Part shown: in pieces, positions 8,011 through 16,386 of the stretch
Layout of the letters: every line of letters begins with the position of its first letter
How positions within the stretch are numbered: the first letter of the stretch is position 1
Assembly (NCBI GenBank): GCA_016788885.1
Contig: JAEURX010000006.1
Location: forward strand, 81,513 to 145,512
Source of the DNA: Nitrospira sp.
Lineage (GTDB): Bacteria; Nitrospirota; Nitrospiria; Nitrospirales; Nitrospiraceae
Direction: 5' to 3'
Length of the DNA: 64,000 nt
Program-made: the position numbers and the translations under genes
Notes under the pieces: model-generated
Database searches by the model: none
What the model saw: the letters and a program-made list of their open reading frames with translations, nothing else
What the model was told of the DNA's origin: nothing

Positions 8011-8985
8011 TCAGCCGAGACCGGCGCGGCGGCGCGCGGCGGAGAAGATCGCCCGGACTTGCTCGATCCCCGGGATCGTATGGCCGAAGGGCAGCGGAAC
8101 CTTGCCTTTGAAAAACATACGCAGGCCCAGCGGCATGACGTGCAACACGCGTTGCAGATTGATGCCGACCACTTTCAGCGGCATCAAGGCCTCGTTCAAG
8201 CGCCCTTCCTGCCGGACGAGGTCGACAAAGCCGGTGATGTGGCGGGCGCCCTCGGCGGTGGTCAAGCCATGCCGCAGTGAAGAGCGGCGCAAGCGAATGA
8301 TCGCCTCCATCGGTTGGACGTCTTTGGGACAGACCTGCACACACATGTTGCAGCGGGTACAATCCCAGATCCCGTCGTCTTCCTGGAGCGCTGAGAGCCG
8401 GACCTGTTTGGCGTCCGACGGTTCGCGCGGGTCTGCCACAAATCGGGCCGCCTTGGCCAGCGCCGCTGGACCGAGAAATCCCTTCGACACTTCGTGTGAG
8501 GTACAGGCGGCCACGCAGGCCCCGCACATAATGCAGGCATCTACGTTGTGAAATTGGTAGGTCTCCGGCAGCAACCGCAGTTGCCCCGATGGCCCGTAAC
8601 GCTTTGTGGGATGGGTGACCGGCGTCAGCCAGGGTGTCACGGCTCGAATCTTCTCCCAGAACGGCGCCATATCGACGACCAGGTCTTTGATGAGCGGAAG
8701 ATTCGGCAGGGGCTGGATCGTGATTTTGCCGTGACGCTCCAATTCCTTGCGGACAGAGGTGCGACAGGCGAGTTTCTGCGTGCCGTTGATCTGCATGGCG
8801 CAGGAGCCGCAGATCGCAGAGCGGCAGGAATAGCGCAGCGCCAAGCGGCCGTCCAACTCGTTCTTGATGCGGATGAGCCCCTCGAGCACGGTCATGCCTC
8901 GCCCGATGTCGAGACGATAGTCTTCCTGGTGCGGGTGCTGGTCGGTTTCGGGGTTGAAGCGCTGGATGGTGAAGGTCAGGCGCAT
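8011..8985 (-). CDS. sdhB: Succinate dehydrogenase/fumarate reductase iron-sulfur subunit, four-Cys variant
   Basis: 324 residues, longer than the usual 230-260. The N-terminal plant-type ferredoxin domain carries a [2Fe-2S] set at Cys54, Cys59, Cys62 and Cys74 (SCRSAICGSC). Two C-terminal cluster motifs follow: C151-x2-C-x2-C-x3-C161 and C209-x2-C212-x2-C215-x3-C219. In classical SdhB the second motif has only three cysteines and binds [3Fe-4S]; the fourth Cys here predicts [4Fe-4S], as in class E or thiol-fumarate-reductase-type subunits. About 70 extra C-terminal residues follow. No flavoprotein or membrane-anchor subunit is adjacent, so the partners are encoded elsewhere. Confidence 0.88.
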   Translation of the reverse strand: MRLTFTIQRFNPETDQHPHQEDYRLDIGRGMTVLEGLIRIKNELDGRLALRYSCRSAICGSCAMQINGTQKLACRTSVRKELERHGKITIQPLPNLPLIKDLVVDMAPFWEKIRAVTPWLTPVTHPTKRYGPSGQLRLLPETYQFHNVDACIMCGACVAACTSHEVSKGFLGPAALAKAARFVADPREPSDAKQVRLSALQEDDGIWDCTRCNMCVQVCPKDVQPMEAIIRLRRSSLRHGLTTAEGARHITGFVDLVRQEGRLNEALMPLKVVGINLQRVLHVMPLGLRMFFKGKVPLPFGHTIPGIEQVRAIFSAARRRAGLG

Positions 8986-9064
8986 AGAATCGTGAGGCGT
9001 GAACCGTACAACGTGAAACGGATAACGGGAGCCGCACCTCCGTTGAGAGGCCGTTTACCCTGGA

Positions 9065-10222
9065 TCAGCCGAGCTCAAACACTTTCGGATAGTTCGTGAG
9101 ATTGCGGCAGCCGTCCTTGGTGACAAGCACCATGTCCTCGATACGGACCGCGCCCAACCCCGGATAGTAGAGGCCCGGTTCCACCGTCACGACGTGGCCC
9201 TCCTGGAGCAGCGATCCTGTTCGGCTGATGCGCGGCGCTTCGTGAATATCGAGACCGACGCCGTGTCCCGTGCCGTGAAAGTAGCCCTGCATGCGGCCGT
9301 TGACCAGGCCGGTCTTGTACCCAGCCTTTTCGAACCGATCGCAAATGCCTTGATGAATCACCGCGCCGTCGGCACCGTCGCGAATGTTGGTAATGGCTTC
9401 TTCCTGCGCGTCTTTGACGGTCTGGTACAGCTTCGTCAATTCCGGCGAAGGTCGCCCGCGCACCACCGTGCGCGACATGTCGGCGAAGTAACGGGAATCG
9501 GCCGAGCGCGGGAATACGTCGAAGATAATGCTGCGATGCGCCGGCAACGGGCCGCTGCCTTCGTCGTGCGGATCGCAAGCCTGCTCCCCGCCTGCCACGA
9601 TGGTATGTTGTGCCACACAGTCGCATTCCATGAGCGCGACGTTGATCAACTTCTTCACGCGTTCCGAGGTCAGTATCTCGCCGTCAAGCCAGAGCACATT
9701 GTCGCGAATCTCGGCTCGACGAAGACTAGCGTGCGCGGCAGCCACGGCGGTTTCGGTTGCCCGCTGCGCCGCCTCGATGTGGCGAACTTCTTCGTCCGAT
9801 TTCATCACCCGCCGTTCATAAAACGGTTCGCGCTTTGTACGGAGCCGGTACCCGAGTTCCTGCAGCCGTTGCGCGTGGAGAAACGGAAACGTCGGCGGCA
9901 CCAGAATCTCGTGCAGTCCTGCGTCCTGCAGGACCAGATGGATGACATCGATATTACCAGGATCTTTGACGCCCTGGGACTTCGCGCGCCGTTCCAATTC
10001 GGAGTACGACAACACGCGATCGACGGTGGCCTGATGACGAGCCCGGTCAACCTCCAGGTCGCTCATGATCATCAGCCGCTCCCCTTTCACCTCCAGGTAA
10101 ATGAAGGGGTCGGGTGCGATGAACTTCGTGGCGTAATAGAGATTCGAGTCCGTTTCGCTGGCGGCGATGAAGAGGGTCGCGTTGGGGCCGGACGTCTGGT
10201 TGTGCTCCGTGGAGTGACTCAT
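9065..10222 (-). CDS. M24 family Xaa-Pro aminopeptidase
   Basis: 385 residues from ATG 10222; a GTG at 10258 would add 12 residues and is the alternative. An N-terminal creatinase-like domain is followed by the pita-bread catalytic domain with the M24 metal ligands: IIFDVFPRS and FADMSRTVV (two Asp), GTGHGVGLDIHE (His), and EPGLYYP and VRIEDM (two Glu). It should remove N-terminal residues preceding proline, using two Mn or Co ions, in the cytoplasm. The GTG alternative would bring the start to within 16 bp of the upstream AsmA-family gene's stop, so co-transcription is likely. Confidence 0.85.
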   Translation of the reverse strand: MSHSTEHNQTSGPNATLFIAASETDSNLYYATKFIAPDPFIYLEVKGERLMIMSDLEVDRARHQATVDRVLSYSELERRAKSQGVKDPGNIDVIHLVLQDAGLHEILVPPTFPFLHAQRLQELGYRLRTKREPFYERRVMKSDEEVRHIEAAQRATETAVAAAHASLRRAEIRDNVLWLDGEILTSERVKKLINVALMECDCVAQHTIVAGGEQACDPHDEGSGPLPAHRSIIFDVFPRSADSRYFADMSRTVVRGRPSPELTKLYQTVKDAQEEAITNIRDGADGAVIHQGICDRFEKAGYKTGLVNGRMQGYFHGTGHGVGLDIHEAPRISRTGSLLQEGHVVTVEPGLYYPGLGAVRIEDMVLVTKDGCRNLTNYPKVFELG

Positions 10223-10273
10223 GAGGTCAAAGCGATCAGATGATTCGGATGCTATCACGCGGTCCGAAGGTGG

Positions 10274-13200
10274 TCAAGGCGTGGCCGGGACGCGGGCCGG
10301 CGATTGCGGGACGTCGATCGGCGGCGGTGCGGAGGGTGGCGTTTGGATTTCCAGCGCCGGGTCGAACAGCGGTTCCTTTTCCTCCTGCGGCGAGAGAATG
10401 TCGATCGGCAGCATGACCGTATTCTTCAACAGATCGAACGCGAGCTGCGCGACACCGGTGAGTCCCGTGGTGAAGGATTTCATCGGCAGATAAGTCACTT
10501 CCGGGTCGTCGATCGATCCCTTCACCTGGAAGAGTGCCGTCGCGAGCCCCTTGCGGTCTCCGGCCATCAGGCGCCCGAAGAGCGGGATCGATTTCAAAAA
10601 CTGCGAGTAGGAGCCGAAGGGGCTGACCGCCCAGATCATGTCGAGCTGATCGGTGGGCAAGTCGTAACTGCCGACGGCCGAGATCTTTAGTACCGGGCTG
10701 TCCAGAATGATGTTCTGCGTCTTCACCAAGCCGTTCTGCACCGTCAGGGTGGCGCTGGCGCGGTTGTACTGGAGCCCTTCCTTTTCAAGATCAACCTTGC
10801 CTTGCAAGACGGCCGGTAGGTTCAGGATGGACAGGATCTTCCAGATGGCACGCTTTTCCGTTTTGAGGATGCGGCCATCCTGCAGGACAAGTTCAACCTT
10901 CCCATTCAGTGTGGGCAGGATACCGTGCGGATTGCGTCCGTGCCCGCGCAGCGCGCCGGTGAGCTTCATGTCGCCGGTCACCGGTTGATCGTTCGCGCCG
11001 AGCAGCGGGAGCAGGGCTTCGACGGGAATGCCGGTCATGCGCACCGAGGTTTCCGTTTCAGCCGGCTCGCCCTTCGGCAGGTGCACCACCATCCGGCCCG
11101 CCGCATGGCCGGTGCCCGATTGTGTCACGACGCGGTCGAGATCCAGCATGCCGTCTTGAATGGTGAGCCGTCCCGAGAGCCCGCCGAACCGCAGATGCTT
11201 ATAGAGGCCTTTTTCGATGGTGGCGGTGGCGCTCACCTGGCTGGTCGAGGCCAACGTCTCCAGGAATTCCCGGATCGGCGAGCGGTGCCCCTTGGGGATG
11301 AGCAGGTCGAGATCCATCTGCGCCGATTCGATTTTGACCGCGATGACTGGTTTGGTCGTCCAATTCTTTAATGCCCCCGAGAGGCTCACATCGCTGTCCT
11401 TGATCCGGAACGACAACTGCTTGATGTCGGCGATGTTCTTGGAAAACTTCAAGCGAAGGTAGATGTCTTCGACCGCGCCGTCCACGCCTTTCAGCGTCAT
11501 CAGGCCGTTGGTGAGCGCGAGCCACCCACTCGTCCGCCAGTTTTTCCACTCGGCATCCGCCCCCTTCACGTCCATGGAGACTTCAAGTCTGCCGGCCTCG
11601 AATCCACTGCGGTAGACCCATTCCGGCAGACTGGAGACGGACACGGTGCCCGTGGCGAGTGAGGCGTCGATCGAGAACTGATCGCCCAGGATGATGCGGC
11701 CCTTCAGCGGCAGCCGTAGCGGCGGCACCACGAGTTCAAGACGCGAAATGACCAGGCCGGTGCCTTTGGTCACATCGGCGTCGAGTTCCAGGGAGGCCGG
11801 TGAGCCGAACGGTTTTTCGCCGAGCGTCGGGAGCACGAGCTTCGCCTCGTTCAGGCCGATTTCTCCGCGCAGGTGCGGTGCACCGGACGGGCCGGACAGC
11901 TGCACCTTGGCGGTGACCATGCCGTACAACAGGTCGTCGGGAAAGGTGCCGGCCGAGAGCATCTGTCGAAGTTGGGTGGCGCTGCCCTTCGCGCGAATCA
12001 CGAAATCCTGGAAGACGCTGGGCGTACCGCCGCCGATCATGCCGTTGAACTGGAGTTGAGCCTCCCCGACGTTGGCCGTGACCTGATCGAACTGCACGCC
12101 GCCGGTTTGCGAGAAGATGATGCGCCCGTGCATGGCCGTCAGCCGTTGCGGCAACGACGGATTCAGGAGGCTGACCTGCTCGGTCAACACCTCCCCGCCC
12201 GCGAAGGTGATGCCGTCCGGTTTGTCCAGCGGGCCGACGAGGCGGAACGTCGGATGGGTCTGCCCCTCGATTTCACGCGACTGCGCGAGCAGCGACGTGA
12301 GCTTGTCCGCGCGAATGGTCTTGGTGAGAAATCTCACGAGGTCGGCGGCCGTCATGTCGCCGCTGATGTCCAATTCCATCCAGGGCCCGTCGTCCAGAAA
12401 CGAGACCACAGCTTTGCCGTCGGTGATCGTGAGATTCCCGTACTCGCCGCTCAGCTTGCCGACGCGGATGCGTCCCGGTTCCACCGAGACGGTGGCCGTC
12501 AGATCCTGGGTCGGTACAAGGTCGTTGCCGATGAGGGCCGTGCCTTTGTCGATGCGGAAATCGCCCGTGAGCGACAGTTGCGGGCTGGGTGCCGTGGCGC
12601 CGGTCAGGGTGGCGGAGAGGATCTCCACTGTGCCGCCCAGTTGCCGCCGTTCAACGAGCGCCGGCAATTGCGCGTGGATCCACTGCGCCGGTATCCGCGC
12701 GAAGAGCTGCCGAAGGTCGATCGAGGGCGCGGCGAAGGTGATGGAAAACGTCGGTTGCGAGGTCAGCAGTCCGGCCATGTTGGCCTTGCCGGTGACGGCC
12801 AACTCATCGACATTGGCGGCAATTTGGGTGAGCACCACGTCATAGCCTGCGACACCAGGGGCCACGCGGATATGGCTTTGGAGACTAGCACCGCCCTGCA
12901 GTTGCTGGGGAACCGGCCTGGGGCCGAAGAAGTCGGCGGCCTCGCGCAGACGCAGGTTGGTCGTGTCGATCTCGCCCTCGAATTGAAACGCAGGATGGAC
13001 CGAATAGGGCTCCTCGGCCGCCAACGAGGAGGACGATTCGCTCAGACTGATCGTGCCGGTCAGGGAAACGGACGAGGGGACGCCGGTGGTCGGCAGCGCC
13101 GCGGAAATATGCAGGTCTCCTTGGGCCTTCCCTGGATAGACTTTGAGCGCCATTTCGACCGATTCCAGCTTGGTCGTCCGGACGCCGTCTGGTCGTGCCT

Positions 13201-13693
13201 CGTCGGTGACGGTGATATGGCCTTTCTGAATGGTCGCCTCCCGGATTTGGAGCAGACGACTGAACATCTGGTAGGCCGATTCGTCTTTGGCCGCTGAGGG
13301 CAATCCGGCCAGCACGTTCCAGTGGCCGGACCGGTTGCGGATCAATGTCACCGTCGGTTCATTGAGAAAGATGCGTTTGGCCACCACCTGCTTCTTCAGC
13401 AGCGGGAGCAGGCGCAGCACGATATCGATTTCTTTGGCGGAAAAAACGACGTGGGTTGGGTCGTCGTGGCCGTAAATGCCGACGTTGGTGAGTTCGAGGC
13501 GAATGCTGGGCAGCACCACGAGTTTGATGCGATCGACTTCGATCTTACGGCGCAGGCTGGTTTCGAGTTGCTGAAGGAAGAAGTTTTTGAGGATGTCGAC
13601 GCCGAACAACTCGCGCGAATAAAGGAGGATGAGTACCCCCGCGACCACTAGGCCAACTAGCGACAGCACCACCGTGCGGGGACGAACCCTCAC
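10274..13693 (-). CDS. Large AsmA-family envelope protein
   Basis: 1139 residues. The start is GTG 13693, preceded by AGAGGAGG at ideal spacing; the frame is open 20 codons further without a ribosome site. A TM helix (about residues 8-27, VVLSLVGLVVAGVLILLY) anchors a very long periplasmic beta-rich region with AsmA signatures near the N-terminus (LRRKIEVDRIKLVVLPSIRL) and near the C-terminus (TLTVQNGLVKTQNIILDSPVL, LDMIWAVSPFG). AsmA-like proteins (AsmA, TamB, YhdP) are thought to form hydrophobic-groove bridges that move phospholipid between the membranes. The C-terminal tail is proline-rich. The size resembles YhdP, but assignment to a subfamily is not safe. Confidence 0.8.
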   Translation of the reverse strand: MRVRPRTVVLSLVGLVVAGVLILLYSRELFGVDILKNFFLQQLETSLRRKIEVDRIKLVVLPSIRLELTNVGIYGHDDPTHVVFSAKEIDIVLRLLPLLKKQVVAKRIFLNEPTVTLIRNRSGHWNVLAGLPSAAKDESAYQMFSRLLQIREATIQKGHITVTDEARPDGVRTTKLESVEMALKVYPGKAQGDLHISAALPTTGVPSSVSLTGTISLSESSSSLAAEEPYSVHPAFQFEGEIDTTNLRLREAADFFGPRPVPQQLQGGASLQSHIRVAPGVAGYDVVLTQIAANVDELAVTGKANMAGLLTSQPTFSITFAAPSIDLRQLFARIPAQWIHAQLPALVERRQLGGTVEILSATLTGATAPSPQLSLTGDFRIDKGTALIGNDLVPTQDLTATVSVEPGRIRVGKLSGEYGNLTITDGKAVVSFLDDGPWMELDISGDMTAADLVRFLTKTIRADKLTSLLAQSREIEGQTHPTFRLVGPLDKPDGITFAGGEVLTEQVSLLNPSLPQRLTAMHGRIIFSQTGGVQFDQVTANVGEAQLQFNGMIGGGTPSVFQDFVIRAKGSATQLRQMLSAGTFPDDLLYGMVTAKVQLSGPSGAPHLRGEIGLNEAKLVLPTLGEKPFGSPASLELDADVTKGTGLVISRLELVVPPLRLPLKGRIILGDQFSIDASLATGTVSVSSLPEWVYRSGFEAGRLEVSMDVKGADAEWKNWRTSGWLALTNGLMTLKGVDGAVEDIYLRLKFSKNIADIKQLSFRIKDSDVSLSGALKNWTTKPVIAVKIESAQMDLDLLIPKGHRSPIREFLETLASTSQVSATATIEKGLYKHLRFGGLSGRLTIQDGMLDLDRVVTQSGTGHAAGRMVVHLPKGEPAETETSVRMTGIPVEALLPLLGANDQPVTGDMKLTGALRGHGRNPHGILPTLNGKVELVLQDGRILKTEKRAIWKILSILNLPAVLQGKVDLEKEGLQYNRASATLTVQNGLVKTQNIILDSPVLKISAVGSYDLPTDQLDMIWAVSPFGSYSQFLKSIPLFGRLMAGDRKGLATALFQVKGSIDDPEVTYLPMKSFTTGLTGVAQLAFDLLKNTVMLPIDILSPQEEKEPLFDPALEIQTPPSAPPPIDVPQSPARVPATP

Positions 13694-13781
13694 TGATCCT
13701 CCTCTAAGTAGAGCAACAACGCAGTGTACTGGATGCGTGCGCGTGAAATCCATACAGAGGCGTGCTTCAGAGGCGTAAAAC

Positions 13782-13810
13782 GTGAAAGGTCTCTATCCCT
13801 CTCCTTTCAC
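13782..13810. promoter_or_regulatory. Inverted repeat next to MFS promoter, possible operator
   Basis: GTGAAAGG at 13782-13789 and CCTTTCAC at 13803-13810 are perfect 8-bp arms around a 13-nt spacer. They sit in the divergent intergenic region, just upstream of the -35 box of the MFS gene. They could be an operator or a fragment of a dispersed CGTGAAA-type repeat. Confidence 0.4.
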
Positions 13811-13812
13811 AT

Positions 13813-13841
13813 TTCACCTCGTGCATGCACGGGTCTATAAT
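13813..13841 (+). promoter_or_regulatory. Sigma70-type promoter for the MFS transporter gene
   Basis: TTCACC at 13813-13818, a 17-bp spacer and a perfect TATAAT at 13836-13841. The predicted transcript starts near 13848, which rules out the upstream in-frame start codons at 13825 and 13840 and supports GTG 13882. Confidence 0.6.
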
Positions 13842-13881
13842 GCGCCGGCCGCCGGTCGGCGGGGCACTGGGAGAATCACGA

Positions 13882-15123
13882 GTGAGGTCTGACACCTCGA
13901 CGAGACAACCGCGCTGGGGCATCCTTGCCTTGCTGTTTGCAATCAGCGCGGTGACCTACATGGACCGGGTCAACATTTCCGTCACGGCCCGGCAGATGAT
14001 GCCGGCCTATGGTCTCACCGATCAGGACATGGGCTACGTGTTTTCCGCCTTTGTCTTCGGCTACGCGCTCTGCCAAATTCCCGGCGGTCGCCTGGGTGAT
14101 CGCTGGGGAGCACGTGTGGTGTTGGCCTGTGCCCTCCTCTGGTGGTCGCTCTGTACGGTATTGACTGCCGTGGTCGCCACCCTGCCGTTGGCCACGTTGG
14201 TCGGTACCGTGGGCGCATTGGTCATTGTGCGTTTCCTACTCGGCGTGGGCGAGTCGGTGGCCCTGCCGAATTTCAATCGCGCCGTGGCCGATTGGATGCC
14301 GCCAGGGCAACGTGGGCTCGGCATCGGCATCGCCATCGGGGGCATCGGCATCGGTGCGGCCATCACGCCTCCCCTCGCCTCCTGGGTCATGGTGAACTAT
14401 CACTGGCAATCGGTGTTTTATCTTTCGGCCTTGATCGGTCTGGTGGTGGCCTTGTTATGGGTATTCTGCTCGCGGGATGGGCGGAAGGGCGTGGTGACCG
14501 CAGAGACCGCTCATGCCCCGATCCCCTGGCGGAAGATTCTCGCCTCACGCTCCCTCTGGTGGCTCGTCGCGAGTTACTCTTGCCTCGGCTACGTGGCCTA
14601 CATTTATATGAGTTGGTTTTATCTCTACTTGGTGAACGTGCGCGGCATCGACCTGTTGCGTGGCGGGTGGTTGGCGGCCGGACCCTTTCTCGCCATCCTG
14701 CTGTTCTGCCCGCTTGGCGGTTTGATCACAGACAAGCTCGTGCCCAAGCTCGGGTTGCGTAAGGCCAGACTGTCAATCGGCATGATCGGGATGACGCTGG
14801 CTGGTGGGTTGATTGCGGTCGGCGCCTGGGTGGAGTCGCACACCATGGCGATCGTGTGCCTGTCGCTCGGCGCCGGCTGGCTGTACTTCACCGTCGGCGC
14901 CTATTGGAGCGTGACGACCGATCTGTCGAAGACCCACGCGGGCACCTTGTCGGGCGTGATGAATACGGGCGCTAACGTAGGCGGGGTGATTTCGCCGAGC
15001 CTCACACCCTGGCTCGCGGATCACTGGGGCTGGACAGCGTCGCTACTGGTCGCTGCGGTGATTGCGCTCTGTGGAGGGCTGATGTGGATGAAGGTCGATC
15101 CGGAGGAAGGATTGAGAGAGTGA
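13882..15123 (+). CDS. MFS transporter, anion:cation symporter-like
   Basis: 413 residues from GTG 13882, chosen because GGGAG lies 8 nt upstream and the predicted promoter excludes earlier starts. Twelve hydrophobic segments are visible. The loop between helices 2 and 3 carries GGRLGDRWGAR, the MFS motif A, and helix 1 contains TYMDRVNIS, typical of the ACS family (organic anions such as hexuronates or phthalate, and glycerol-3-phosphate relatives). The second half repeats the pattern (GGLITDKLVPKLGLRKAR). The substrate cannot be deduced, and no catabolic genes for an organic anion lie next to it. Confidence 0.85.
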   Translation: MRSDTSTRQPRWGILALLFAISAVTYMDRVNISVTARQMMPAYGLTDQDMGYVFSAFVFGYALCQIPGGRLGDRWGARVVLACALLWWSLCTVLTAVVATLPLATLVGTVGALVIVRFLLGVGESVALPNFNRAVADWMPPGQRGLGIGIAIGGIGIGAAITPPLASWVMVNYHWQSVFYLSALIGLVVALLWVFCSRDGRKGVVTAETAHAPIPWRKILASRSLWWLVASYSCLGYVAYIYMSWFYLYLVNVRGIDLLRGGWLAAGPFLAILLFCPLGGLITDKLVPKLGLRKARLSIGMIGMTLAGGLIAVGAWVESHTMAIVCLSLGAGWLYFTVGAYWSVTTDLSKTHAGTLSGVMNTGANVGGVISPSLTPWLADHWGWTASLLVAAVIALCGGLMWMKVDPEEGLRE

Positions 15124-15146
15124 GTATACCCTTCAATGCTGCCCGC

Positions 15147-16274
15147 TCATTTGCTATCTCCTTTGCCGTTTTCTTTGAGGAATAAATTCCGATAGCGGCT
15201 CGGCTGACTGCGCCAATACTGTTTCGGCGCCTGCACTTGGCCTCCCAAGTGAGCTGCCGCATGCCAAGGCCAGCGCGGATCGTAGAGGATGGCTCGCGCA
15301 AGCGCGATCATGTCCGCATCGCCTCTGCTCACGATCGATTCGGCTTGGTCGTAGTCGGTGATGAGTCCCACGGCGATCACCGGCATAGACACCGCCTGCT
15401 TGACCGCACGGGCGAGCGGCACCTGGTAGCCGGGGCCCACAGGAATCTGCTGGCGCGGATCGAGCCCGCCGCTACTGATATGAATCGCCGCGCACCCACG
15501 TGCCTCCAGAGCCTTGGCGAACACCATGGTCTCCTCGATGTCCCAGCCGCCTTCAACCCAGTCTGTGCCGGACACACGAACCGTTACAGGCCGATCAGAC
15601 CGGAATGCGGCACGCACGGCATCAAACACTTCGAGCGGAAACCGCATGCGATGTTCGAGTCGCCCTCCGTACTCGTCGTCCCGGCGGTTCGAAAGCGGTG
15701 AGAGAAATTCATGGAGTAAATATCCATGGGCGACATGAATCTGCACGCCGTCGAGGCCAAGCCGCGCCGCGCGCCGGGCCGAAGCGGCGAACGATTCGCG
15801 GATGTGTTTCAGAGCAGTGTGATCCAATGCTCTCGGCGGATGCTCGCCGCTTGCAAACGGGGTTGGCGACGGGGCGACAGTCTGCCACCCGTGATTGTGG
15901 CTGGGAGGAAATTGTTCCCCTCCTTCCCAGGGTACGTCGGTCGACGCCTTTCGGCCTGCATGGGCCAGCTGGATGATGAGGGGGATGTCCGACCAACGGC
16001 GGATGCTCTCGATCGTGCGTGCCATGGCAGCTTCAGTGGCATCGTTCCAGAGCCCTGTATCCGCATAGGTGATGCGGCCTTCCGGCTCAACGGCGGAGGC
16101 TTCGATCGTCAGCGCCGCCGCCCCGGAGAGGGCGAGGTGGCCTAGGTGAATGAGGTGCCAGTCGGTCATTTGCCCATCGACCGCCGAATACTGGCACATC
16201 GGCGCAATGACGATCCGGTTGCTCAGCGTGAGCCCGCCGACTTGGATTGGTTCGAACAGTTTTGGAGTAGCCAT
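15147..16274 (-). CDS. Old Yellow Enzyme family NADH:flavin oxidoreductase (YqjM-like)
   Basis: 375 residues from ATG 16274; a GTG two codons upstream is less likely. It is an FMN-dependent TIM barrel starting LFEPIQVGGLTLSNRIVIAPM. The YqjM-class redox Cys is Cys27 in MCQYSA, and the substrate-binding region contains QLAHAGRKAS and HVAHGYLLHEFLSPLSN. Such enzymes reduce activated C=C bonds with NAD(P)H and are linked to oxidative or electrophile stress. The gene stands alone between the convergent MFS gene and the restriction-modification block. Confidence 0.9.
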   Translation of the reverse strand: MATPKLFEPIQVGGLTLSNRIVIAPMCQYSAVDGQMTDWHLIHLGHLALSGAAALTIEASAVEPEGRITYADTGLWNDATEAAMARTIESIRRWSDIPLIIQLAHAGRKASTDVPWEGGEQFPPSHNHGWQTVAPSPTPFASGEHPPRALDHTALKHIRESFAASARRAARLGLDGVQIHVAHGYLLHEFLSPLSNRRDDEYGGRLEHRMRFPLEVFDAVRAAFRSDRPVTVRVSGTDWVEGGWDIEETMVFAKALEARGCAAIHISSGGLDPRQQIPVGPGYQVPLARAVKQAVSMPVIAVGLITDYDQAESIVSRGDADMIALARAILYDPRWPWHAAAHLGGQVQAPKQYWRSQPSRYRNLFLKENGKGDSK

Positions 16275-16386
16275 AATCACTTTCTTAGCAGGTGTGTGAT
16301 CGATAAGAAAAGGGGAAGACGGGTGAGAGGGCTGCGACTAGAGGCGGTGAGCTGTGGGAAGCCGCCAGTCACCGATGGCCCATGGT

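Noticed and set aside
8006..9037. Minus-strand frame extending archease upstream to 490 residues
   Set aside because: The extra part is the shadow of sdhB in another frame; archease starts at ATG 8005.
11873..13297. Plus-strand open frame of 474 codons
   Set aside because: It is the antisense shadow of the AsmA-family gene, with His/Gly/Arg-rich composition and no motif.
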